Shown: positions 32,681-40,293 of the stretch, in pieces
How the letters are laid out: every line of letters starts with the position of its first letter
Position numbering within the stretch: the first letter of the stretch is position 1
Source: Parvibaculum sp039973015
GTDB lineage: Bacteria; Pseudomonadota; Alphaproteobacteria; Parvibaculales; Parvibaculaceae
Length of the DNA: 64,000 nucleotides
Assembly (NCBI RefSeq): GCF_039973015.1
Contig: NZ_JBDWLT010000008.1
Span: forward strand, 186,001-250,000
Direction of reading: 5' to 3'
The notes under the pieces: model-generated
The model's input: only the letters and a program-made list of their open reading frames with translations
The model's database searches: none
Told to the model about the DNA's origin: nothing
Program-made: the position numbers and the translations under genes

Positions 32681-33907
32681 ATGACCACGCCAGCGCGCGA
32701 TCACACGGCCGACCACCGCTGGTACATGGCGGGGCTGTGGGGCTATTTCCTGGCCGCGGGCATTCAGGGCGTCCTTTATCCCTGGATCATCGCCTTTGTC
32801 CTGCATGAAAGCTCGGAGCGCGTGGGTATCGCGCAGATGTTTTCCATGCTGCCGATGCTCCTTCTCGGCCTTTTCGGGGGGGCGATGGCCGATCGTGTGG
32901 AGCTTCGCCGGCACCTGATGCGCCTTCAGTCGGTCGCCATGCTGCCGCCGCTCATCCTCGCGGGCCTGATGTATAACGGCATCGTCAGCTACAACATCAT
33001 GATCCTCTACGTGCTGACACTTTCGACCATCGGCGGATATGTGATGCCGGCTCGCGATTCCATGCTGTCGCGCGTTGCCTCGACGAGCCTGGACGGGAAC
33101 ATCCAGCGTGCGGTCGCGCTGGCCATGAGCGGGCAGTTTCTCGGGCAGGTCGGCGGCTATCTTCTCGGCAGCCCGGCGGAATATATCGGCGCGTGGCCGC
33201 TCCTGATCCTGCAAAGTGCCTTGCTCGGTTTCGCCGCTTTCACCACCTCGCGCCTCGCCGCTTCGCCCCCCGAACCACGGGCGAGCCAGCGCCGTTCGCC
33301 GCTGCGCGACGTGAAGGAAGGCTTGCTCGCGGTTTGGCATGACGAGCGCATCCGCCCCGTGCTGCTCCTGATGTTCTTTTCGGGCATCCTGTTCATGGGG
33401 GTCTTCATGGTGCTGTTCCCGATCCTCATTCGCGACGTCTATCACGGCAGTTCGCGCGAGATCGGCTTCGTCTTCATGTCGTTCTTCGGCGGCATCGGCA
33501 TTTCCTCCCTTGCGCTCAGCCGCTTCCGGCCGATCCGCAGGCAAGGCCGCGCAATCATGCTCGCCATGTGTACCGGTTCGGTCGTTATGGTCCTCGTGCA
33601 TTTCAACCCGCCGATCTGGGGCGTCTTTCTGCTCGCGCATGGCTGGGGCCTCGCCGCGGGTATATCGATGAGCCAGTCGCGCGCCATCGTCCAGGAAAGC
33701 GCGACGGATGCGCTCAGGGCGCGGATGCTGGCGGGCTTCAACCTGGGCACGATGGGCGGCGGTCCCATCGGCTCACTCCTTGTCGGCATCCTGATCGGCC
33801 GCATCGGACCGCTTAACGCCGTGCTGATCCCTTCCGGGCTGATGCTGTTCCTGTGGGCAGCGATTTTCTTCTTCACGCCGCTCTGGAAAATCGAGGCTCC
33901 TCGGTAA
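32681..33907 (+). CDS. MFS transporter (second paralogue)
   Basis: A 408-residue inner-membrane transporter with about 12 transmembrane segments, similar in layout to the one at 29660: RVGIAQMFSMLPMLLLGLFGGAMADRVELRR and MPARDSMLSRVAS align with the matching parts of that protein, quoted here in short form. I chose the ATG at 32681, which has GAGGG 10 bases upstream; the frame is open back to 32570, overlapping the monooxygenase promoter region. Divergent from the monooxygenase. Substrate unknown. Confidence 0.82.
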   Translation: MTTPARDHTADHRWYMAGLWGYFLAAGIQGVLYPWIIAFVLHESSERVGIAQMFSMLPMLLLGLFGGAMADRVELRRHLMRLQSVAMLPPLILAGLMYNGIVSYNIMILYVLTLSTIGGYVMPARDSMLSRVASTSLDGNIQRAVALAMSGQFLGQVGGYLLGSPAEYIGAWPLLILQSALLGFAAFTTSRLAASPPEPRASQRRSPLRDVKEGLLAVWHDERIRPVLLLMFFSGILFMGVFMVLFPILIRDVYHGSSREIGFVFMSFFGGIGISSLALSRFRPIRRQGRAIMLAMCTGSVVMVLVHFNPPIWGVFLLAHGWGLAAGISMSQSRAIVQESATDALRARMLAGFNLGTMGGGPIGSLLVGILIGRIGPLNAVLIPSGLMLFLWAAIFFFTPLWKIEAPR

Positions 33908-33973
33908 TCCCCGTTTTCCAGGGAACGTGTATGCTGCCTCCCTGCATCACCCTCGTCAGGCAGAGTTTCCCCT

Positions 33974-35827
33974 ATGAATGACAATCCCGCGCTGGCCGCC
34001 GCGCTGATCATCCTCCTCGGAACTGCCGCACAATGGCTTTCCTGGTGGATGAAACTCCCGGCCATCCTGCTGCTCCTGATTGCGGGACTTGCCATCGGAC
34101 CGGGGTTCCATTTGTTCAGCCCGGACGACATGTTCGGCGACCTCCTCTTTCCGTTCGTTTCCCTGGGTGTCGCCGTAATCCTGTTCGAGGGGAGCCTCAC
34201 CCTGAAGTTTGAGGAAATTCGAGGCCACGGGCAGACCGTGACGCGGCTCGTCACTTTCGGCGCGGCAACGACCATCATCGTGGCGGCGCTAGGCGCCTGG
34301 GGCCTCGGGCTGCTGAGCTGGGAAGTAGCGCTGCTTTTCGGCGCTCTCGTTTCCGTCACGGGACCAACGGTCATCCTGCCAATCCTGCGTTCGGTCGGGC
34401 TCAAGAAGAACGCCGCCAATATTCTGCGCTGGGAAGGCATCATCATCGACCCTCTCGGCGCACTGGCGGCGGTCGTTATCTTCCAGTTCGTGGCAATCGA
34501 CACGGCGGACCCCGGCAACCTTCTTCTTATCCTCGAAATTTTTGCCGCGGGCATCGCGCTCGGTGCGGGCGCTGGCTATGCGTTCGGCTGGCTGCTTCGG
34601 CGCCACATGCTGCCCGACTATCTGCACAATGTCGGCGCGCTTGCACTCGTGCTCGCCGTCTTCGTCGCATCGAACGAGATTGCGCATGAGTCCGGCCTTC
34701 TCGCCGTGACGGTCATGGGGATATTTCTCGCAAACATGCGCGACGTCGACGTCGAGGACATTCTCGATTTCAAGGAAAGCCTCACGGTTCTACTGACCTC
34801 GATCCTTTTCATCGTGCTTGCTGCGCGTCTGCCGACCGAAGCCTTCACCGCCAACTGGACCAAGGTCGCGGCGCTGATGGGCATCATGCTCTTCATTGCA
34901 CGCCCCCTTTCGGTCCTCATTTCCACCATGTGGACCCCGCTGCCCTGGCGTGAACGCGCAATCCTTTCATGGATTGCACCGCGCGGCATCGTGGCGGCGG
35001 CAGTCTCCGGTCTTTTTGCCATCCAGCTCGATCAGGCCAATGTCGAAGGCGCACAGCTGCTCGTTTCGCTCACTTTCACGGTCATCGTTACGACCGTGCT
35101 GTTGCAGAGCCTCACAGCACGGCCTCTTGCACGACTTCTCGGAGTCGCCGACCCGGAACCGCGCGGCATCCTCATCGTCGGCGGGAACCCTGTCGCGCTC
35201 GCCATCGCGACGAGCCTTCACAAACTCGATTTCGAAGTCATCCTCGCCGATACATCATGGGATCTGACACGCAAGGCGCGCATGGCCGGAATCCGCACCT
35301 ATTTCGGCAATGTCGTTTCCGACGATGCAGACCGGCGGCTCGATCTTGTCGGCATCGGGCAGCTTCTCGCGCTCTCGATGAGGGCGCCGCTCAATACGCT
35401 GGCCTGCTTGCGATATGCGCGTGAGTTCGGTTCAAGCTCGGTCTTCCGCATCCGGCTCGCGGACAATGCCGAGGATGTGGCCGCCATCGAGGGCCGTATC
35501 CTTTTCAAGGAGGAAGCAACTCTCGAAAGATTGCAGGCACTGATCGAGAAAGAAGGCTACCAGATCAAGGTAACCAAACTCACCGAAGAATATGGCTTCA
35601 AGGAAGCCATGGAACAGCAGGCGGGCGACGCCATTCCTCTCTTCGCCGTTTCAAAGGACAAGCTCGTCTATCCCTTCGCCGAGGACCGCACCTTCAAGGC
35701 AGGTCCGGGCTGGCAGGTTGCCAGCCTGGTCAAGCCGGCGGCGGAAGCATCTCCGAAGGAAACGTCGGCAATCGACCGCGCAAAATCGCATCTCGACCGG
35801 GAAATGCAGCCGAAACTTCCAGAGTAA
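33974..35827 (+). CDS. CPA1-type cation/proton antiporter with C-terminal RCK domain
   Basis: A 617-residue protein. Residues about 5-395 are a Na+/H+ exchanger-type membrane domain with about 12-13 segments, including VTGPTVILPIL and the IIDPLGALAA segment with the transport Asp. Residues about 400-520 form a TrkA-N Rossmann domain (GILIVGGNPVALAIATSL, then FGNVVSDD), which gates transport by a nucleotide. It resembles the KefB/GerN-like and YhaU-like fused antiporters. Cation (Na+ or K+) not determined. Followed by a strong terminator. Confidence 0.88.
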   Translation: MNDNPALAAALIILLGTAAQWLSWWMKLPAILLLLIAGLAIGPGFHLFSPDDMFGDLLFPFVSLGVAVILFEGSLTLKFEEIRGHGQTVTRLVTFGAATTIIVAALGAWGLGLLSWEVALLFGALVSVTGPTVILPILRSVGLKKNAANILRWEGIIIDPLGALAAVVIFQFVAIDTADPGNLLLILEIFAAGIALGAGAGYAFGWLLRRHMLPDYLHNVGALALVLAVFVASNEIAHESGLLAVTVMGIFLANMRDVDVEDILDFKESLTVLLTSILFIVLAARLPTEAFTANWTKVAALMGIMLFIARPLSVLISTMWTPLPWRERAILSWIAPRGIVAAAVSGLFAIQLDQANVEGAQLLVSLTFTVIVTTVLLQSLTARPLARLLGVADPEPRGILIVGGNPVALAIATSLHKLDFEVILADTSWDLTRKARMAGIRTYFGNVVSDDADRRLDLVGIGQLLALSMRAPLNTLACLRYAREFGSSSVFRIRLADNAEDVAAIEGRILFKEEATLERLQALIEKEGYQIKVTKLTEEYGFKEAMEQQAGDAIPLFAVSKDKLVYPFAEDRTFKAGPGWQVASLVKPAAEASPKETSAIDRAKSHLDREMQPKLPE

Positions 35828-35831
35828 AAAA

Positions 35832-35856
35832 GGGCGGGGATAATCCCCGCCCTCGT
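35832..35856. terminator. Rho-independent terminator between antiporter and crotonase genes
   Basis: A perfect stem GGGCGGGGAT-A-ATCCCCGCCC (35832-35852) preceded by an A-run and followed by TCGTTTCTT. It serves the antiporter and possibly the convergent crotonase gene. Confidence 0.85.
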
Positions 35857-35876
35857 TTCTTGCCTTGCTTTTCCGG

Positions 35877-36782
35877 TCAGCTGTATTTGCGCTCATCCCA
35901 CCAGGGATAGAAGGACGGCATGTCCTTCGACACTTTGCAGGGATAGGTCGCCGGGCGCTTTTCAAGGAAGGACATGACGCCTTCCTTCGCATCTGCGCTG
36001 GCGCCGCGCGCATAGATCGCGCGGCTGTCGATCTTGTGTGCTTCCATTGGATGATCCGCGCCGAGCATACGCCACAGCATCTGACGGGTGAGCGAGACGG
36101 AAACCGGCGCCGTGTTATCCACGATCTCTTTCGCAAGTTCGCGGGCGGCGGGCAGGAGATCCTCCGGCTTGTGGAGCGAGCGCACAAGCCCGCCCTTCAA
36201 CGCTTCTTCCGCACCGAAGACACGGCCCGAATAGGTCCATTCGAGCGCCTGGCTGATGCCGACAACGCGCGGCAAAAAGTAGCTGGAACAGGCTTCCGGC
36301 ACGATGCCACGGCGGGCGAAGACGAAGCCGAACTTCGCATTCTCCGAAGCAAGGCGAATATCCATCGGAAGCTGCATCGTGACGCCAACGCCAACGGCGG
36401 CGCCGTTGATCGCGCCGATGACCGGCTTCAAGCTTTCGAAGATGCGCAGCGTCAGGCGACCGCCGCCATCGCGCACACTCTCATGACTCCAGTCGATCTC
36501 GCCATTGGCCATGACCGGCGTATTCGCCTTTTCCGGCCGGTCCTCGCGTTCGGCATAATCGAAGGTCTTGGCGCCCGCCGAGAGATCGGCCCCGGCGCAG
36601 AATGCGCGGCCCTCACCGGTGACGATAATCGCGCGGACATCGTCATCGGCGTCCGCCTTGTCGAAGGCATCGATCATCTCGAACATCATCTGGCCGGTGA
36701 AAGCATTGAGCTTGTCCGGGCGATGAAGCGTCAGGGTGAGGATATTGTCCGCCACCTCGTATTTGATCGTCTCGTAGGCCAT
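35877..36782 (-). CDS. Enoyl-CoA hydratase/isomerase family protein
   Basis: A 301-residue crotonase-fold enzyme acting on acyl-CoA. The oxyanion-hole parts are RAFCAGADLSAG (about residues 60-70) and GAAVGVGVTMQLPMD (about 128-142). The second acid/base Glu is present in RRGIVPEACSSY, but the first Glu of classical hydratases (GxGxEL) is replaced by Thr in GVGVT, so it may act as an isomerase or on a special substrate. It is divergent from an acyl-CoA synthetase across 244 bases, a typical fatty or alicyclic acid degradation pair. Confidence 0.87.
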   Translation of the reverse strand: MAYETIKYEVADNILTLTLHRPDKLNAFTGQMMFEMIDAFDKADADDDVRAIIVTGEGRAFCAGADLSAGAKTFDYAEREDRPEKANTPVMANGEIDWSHESVRDGGGRLTLRIFESLKPVIGAINGAAVGVGVTMQLPMDIRLASENAKFGFVFARRGIVPEACSSYFLPRVVGISQALEWTYSGRVFGAEEALKGGLVRSLHKPEDLLPAARELAKEIVDNTAPVSVSLTRQMLWRMLGADHPMEAHKIDSRAIYARGASADAKEGVMSFLEKRPATYPCKVSKDMPSFYPWWDERKYS

Positions 36783-36854
36783 TTCTTCGCTCCCTGTTGG
36801 TTTTGGCAGTTCGGTTTTCCGATCTTTTGCAGCCTGTCTGGCAGCGCCCTTGCG

Positions 36855-36883
36855 TCAACTTCGCCGCAAGCGAAGGAAGTTGA
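36855..36883. promoter_or_regulatory. Nested inverted repeat in the crotonase/synthetase divergent region
   Basis: Outer arms TCAACTTC and GAAGTTGA, inner arms TTCGC and GCGAA. It lies about 73 bases upstream of the crotonase start and 144 bases from the synthetase start, and may be an operator for both. Confidence 0.45.
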
Positions 36884-37026
36884 CGAGCACGTCATCTTGC
36901 TGTGTCTTTGCCTCAGACAGGCTCGGAATCTCAAGGGCCCAGATATAACAATGGACTCGCATAAAAGCGAAATCCGGGCAGGGCAAAAGCTCTGCCTCTC
37001 AGTTTCATGCCGGGAGACGACCAGTA

Positions 37027-38583
37027 ATGCATCCTTCATCCCATGCCAGAACCACGCCCGACAAACCCGCCTACATCATGGCTGCAACGGGCGAAAGCGT
37101 GAGCTTCAAGGAGCTCGACGAACGCTCCAACCAGCTCGCACATCTCTTCCGGGACGCAGGCCTGAAGCCCGGCGACTCCATCGCCGTCTTCATGGACAAT
37201 AATGGCCGCTACTATGAAATCTGCTGGGCCGCGCAGCGCGCGGGCCTTTACTACACGTGCATTTCCTCGCGCCTCACCGCGAGCGAAGTCGCCTACATCA
37301 TCGACGATTGCAACGCGCGCATGCTGTTCGCCTCGGCCGAGCTTTCGAAGGTCGCGGAAGAACTGCTCAAGGACGGGCACATGCCTGCGCGGGTCGAAAG
37401 GAAATTCGCGGTCTGCGGAAACATTCCCGGCTATGAGGATTTCGAGGCCGCGCGGGCGAAATTCCCGACAACACCCATCGCCGACGAAACCGCCGGCACG
37501 GACATGCTCTATTCCTCGGGAACGACGGGACGCCCGAAAGGCGTGAAGCACCCGCTGACGGGAGGCCCCATCGGCGAGGATACGGCGCTCGAAGGCCTGG
37601 CGATGCTGCTCTATGGCATGGATGCGAATTCAACCTATCTGTCACCCGCACCGCTTTATCATGCAGCGCCGCTGCGTTGGTCGATGACGGTGCAGCGTCT
37701 CGGAGGGACCGTCGTCGTGATGGACCACTTCGATGCGGAAGAATCGCTGCGTCTTATCGAGAAGTACAAGGTGACCCACAGCCAGTGGGTGCCGACCATG
37801 TTTGTTCGCATGCTCAAGATGCCCGAGGAAGTGCGCGCAAAATACGACGTATCCTCGCTGAAGGTTGCGATCCACGCTGCGGCGCCGTGCCCGGTTCCCG
37901 TGAAGGAGCAGATGATCGCGTGGTGGGGCCCGGTGATTTACGAATATTATGCCGGCTCGGAAGGCAATGGCTTCACCGCGATCAATTCCGAAGAGTGGCT
38001 GGCGCATAAGGGTTCCGTCGGCAAGCCGCTCAATGCCGTCGCCCATATCTGCGACGAGGAAGGCAACGAACTGCCCGTCGGCGAGTCCGGCACGATCTAT
38101 TTCGAGAGCGAAAGCCAGTTCGAGTATCACAACGACCCCAAGAAAACGAAGGAGGCGCGGCATCCGCAACACGCCACCTGGTCGACCCTCGGCGACATCG
38201 GGCGCGTGGATGAGGAAGGATATCTCTACCTCACCGACCGCAAGGCCTTCATGATCATTTCCGGCGGGGTAAATATCTATCCGCAGGAAGCAGAGAATAT
38301 TCTCGTCATGCACCCGAGCGTAGCGGACGTCGCGGTGATCGGTGTGCCGAACGAGGATTTCGGTGAGGAAGTGAAGGCGGTGGTTCAGCCGATCAGCTGG
38401 TCGGATGTGGGGCCGGCGCTCGAAGCGGAGCTGATGGAGTTCTGCAAGAAGCATCTCTCCGCCATCAAGTGTCCCCGTTCCATCGACTTCGAGGAGGAGC
38501 TCCCGCGCCATCCGACCGGAAAGCTCTACAAGCGGCTCATCCGCGACCGCTACTGGGGCAACCGGGACAGCAAGATCGTCTGA
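37027..38583 (+). CDS. Acyl-CoA synthetase (AMP-forming)
   Basis: A 518-residue ANL-superfamily ligase that activates a carboxylic acid as acyl-AMP and then acyl-CoA. The P-loop motif is LYSSGTTGRPKGVK (about residues 160-173), the adenylate motif is YEYYAGSEGNG, and the hinge region is YLTDRKAFMIISGGVNIYP. The C-terminal catalytic Lys is in HPTGKLYKR. Length is normal for FadD/caiC-like enzymes. The acyl substrate is not fixed; divergent crotonase suggests beta-oxidation of a fatty or xenobiotic acid. Strong terminator downstream. Confidence 0.9.
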   Translation: MHPSSHARTTPDKPAYIMAATGESVSFKELDERSNQLAHLFRDAGLKPGDSIAVFMDNNGRYYEICWAAQRAGLYYTCISSRLTASEVAYIIDDCNARMLFASAELSKVAEELLKDGHMPARVERKFAVCGNIPGYEDFEAARAKFPTTPIADETAGTDMLYSSGTTGRPKGVKHPLTGGPIGEDTALEGLAMLLYGMDANSTYLSPAPLYHAAPLRWSMTVQRLGGTVVVMDHFDAEESLRLIEKYKVTHSQWVPTMFVRMLKMPEEVRAKYDVSSLKVAIHAAAPCPVPVKEQMIAWWGPVIYEYYAGSEGNGFTAINSEEWLAHKGSVGKPLNAVAHICDEEGNELPVGESGTIYFESESQFEYHNDPKKTKEARHPQHATWSTLGDIGRVDEEGYLYLTDRKAFMIISGGVNIYPQEAENILVMHPSVADVAVIGVPNEDFGEEVKAVVQPISWSDVGPALEAELMEFCKKHLSAIKCPRSIDFEEELPRHPTGKLYKRLIRDRYWGNRDSKIV

Positions 38584-38610
38584 CCCTTCAGCACGAGGCA
38601 AAGTTTGGAG

Positions 38611-38637
38611 CGGGCGCCTGTTTGGCGCCCGTTTTCC
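38611..38637 (+). terminator. Rho-independent terminator after the acyl-CoA synthetase
   Basis: Stem CGGGCGCC (38611-38618) and GGCGCCCG (38624-38631) with loop TGTTT, followed by TTTTCC. Confidence 0.9.
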
Positions 38638-38713
38638 TTGGCGCATGCGGCCCCCGCTCCGCCCTTTCTTTATGTGCTAGATTGGGACGATTCACCCCCA
38701 ATGGAGGCGAGAC

Positions 38714-39202
38714 ATGAGCAAAAGATTTCGCATGGCGGTTCCCGCTGCGCTGGTGCTGGCGGCGGCGCTTGGCGGGCTGAGCTTCTCAGGCATGGCCGAG
38801 GCTCAGACTTCCGAAATGCACACGCAGGGCCATCAGTGCCGGAACCTCGGCAAGTCCAACAAGCTTTTCGACAAGAATTACTACGTCTACTTCGACACCA
38901 ATTCGAGCCGCATCGATCCCAAATACCAGGACGAATTCGAGCGCATTTACAATCTCGCCAAAGGCCAGAACGCGCAGCAGATCTGTCTCTTCGGCAAGTC
39001 GAGCAAAACCGGCAGCCCGGCGGCCAATGCCGAACTGTCCCGCAAGCGCGCCCGAAATGTCGCCGATGCCTTCACTGCCCTTGGCTGGCCGGCATCGAAA
39101 ATAGCCATCAGCTCCGAAGGGGAAGCCTGGGGCTGGCTTGAAGAAACGCTGACATGGGATGCAAAAGAAGACCGGCGCGTCCGCATCCGGCTGTCGAGGT
39201 AG
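38714..39202 (+). CDS. OmpA C-terminal-like periplasmic protein
   Basis: A 162-residue protein with a signal peptide (hydrophobic AVPAALVLAAALGGLSFSG, predicted cleavage after AEA near residue 30). The mature part is an OmpA-like peptidoglycan-associating domain: YYVYFDTNSSRIDPKY (strand/helix start), SRKRARNVADAFTALG and DRRVRIRLSR. There is no beta-barrel, so it is a soluble or peptidoglycan-bound periplasmic protein. AATGGAGGCGAGAC gives a good ribosome site. Monocistronic. Confidence 0.85.
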   Translation: MSKRFRMAVPAALVLAAALGGLSFSGMAEAQTSEMHTQGHQCRNLGKSNKLFDKNYYVYFDTNSSRIDPKYQDEFERIYNLAKGQNAQQICLFGKSSKTGSPAANAELSRKRARNVADAFTALGWPASKIAISSEGEAWGWLEETLTWDAKEDRRVRIRLSR

Positions 39203-39327
39203 TTTTTCCAAGGGCCTCGCTGGCCGTCGGATTATGAGTTGGAGATATGGGGCCGGGACCGTTACCTTGAGGCCCCCAACCGGCGGCGCGGCCGCACAAA
39301 TTATAAAATCGCAATGGAGATAACGAG

Positions 39328-39780
39328 ATGCGTGTTTTCGAGACGGTCGCTGACTATGTCGCCGAAAAGGGCAATGAAATTGGTGTGAGCGACTGGGTTA
39401 CGATCGATCAGGAACGGGTGAACCTCTTCGCGGATGCGACGGGCGACCATCAGTGGATCCATATCGACCCGGAACGCACCCAAAAGGAACTCGGCATGGG
39501 CACCATCGCCCATGGCTATCTGACGCTTTCTCTCCTGCCCCATCTCATGGGTCAGATCAGCGGTGTGAAAAGCGCGACACGCGGCATCAATTACGGATCG
39601 AACCAGGTTCGCTTCACGAACATGGTGCCGGTCGGTTCCCGTGTGCGCTGCCGGGTGAAGCTTAAGGATGCGGCGCCGAAGGCCGGTGGCACCCAGGTCA
39701 TCAATGAAGTGACGATGGAGATCGAGGGCCAGGAACGTCCGGCCATGATCGCAGAAACCATCAGCCTGATCTTCGAATAA
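39328..39780 (+). CDS. MaoC-family (R)-specific enoyl-CoA hydratase-like protein
   Basis: A 150-residue hot-dog-fold protein of the MaoC/NodN group. The hydratase-2 motif appears as FADATGDHQWIHIDPER (catalytic Asp and His) and GTIAHGYLTLSLLP. Members hydrate enoyl-CoA thioesters; NodN-like ones have unclear substrates. GATAACGAG precedes the ATG. It could feed beta-oxidation intermediates to PHA synthesis, which the nearby phasin hints at, but that is speculative. Confidence 0.87.
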   Translation: MRVFETVADYVAEKGNEIGVSDWVTIDQERVNLFADATGDHQWIHIDPERTQKELGMGTIAHGYLTLSLLPHLMGQISGVKSATRGINYGSNQVRFTNMVPVGSRVRCRVKLKDAAPKAGGTQVINEVTMEIEGQERPAMIAETISLIFE

Positions 39781-39863
39781 GGGAGCCGAGCGCGCGCCCG
39801 GCTTGCCCGGGCGCTGCGCTCACCCCATATCTCCCCAAGACCCGACACCGACCGGAAGATGCA

Positions 39864-40283
39864 ATGGCCGAGAACAAGCCCGACAAGCCTGCAGAAAACG
39901 ACGCGGAATGGCGTGAGAAACTCACGCCCGAGCAATATGCCGTCACACGCGAAGCAGGCACGGAGCGCGCTTTTACCGGACCCTGGCTCGACGAGCACCG
40001 GGACGGCACGTTCAAATGCGTTTGTTGCGGCGAACCGCTTTTCCGGTCCGAGACCAAGTATGAAAGCGGCTCAGGCTGGCCGAGCTTCTATGAACCGATC
40101 AGCAAGGGGGCGGTCGGCGAGCATATCGATGACAGCCACAACATGCGGCGCACGGAAGTCGTCTGTGCGAAGTGCAACGCGCATCTCGGGCATGTGTTTC
40201 CCGATGGCCCCCGTCCGACGGGGCTCCGTTACTGCATGAACGGTACGGCTCTCGACTTCGATCCTGACGCTCCGAAAGACTGA
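39864..40283 (+). CDS. msrB: Peptide-methionine (R)-S-oxide reductase
   Basis: A 139-residue MsrB that repairs methionine-R-sulfoxide in proteins. Zinc-binding Cys pairs are C52/C55 and C101/C104; the catalytic Cys is C124 in RYCMNG. SGSGWPSFYEP and HLGHVFPDGP are the family signatures. No resolving Cys is seen at the usual position (CxxC near residue 70 is SETKYE), so thioredoxin may reduce the sulfenate directly. It is followed 10 bases later by oligopeptidase B, probably in one operon. Confidence 0.95.
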   Translation: MAENKPDKPAENDAEWREKLTPEQYAVTREAGTERAFTGPWLDEHRDGTFKCVCCGEPLFRSETKYESGSGWPSFYEPISKGAVGEHIDDSHNMRRTEVVCAKCNAHLGHVFPDGPRPTGLRYCMNGTALDFDPDAPKD

Positions 40284-40293
40284 TACCCAAAAC

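Noticed and set aside
32534..33640. A minus-strand frame opposite the second MFS gene
   Set aside because: Glu/Arg/His-rich mirror of transmembrane codons, typical of antisense frames to membrane proteins.
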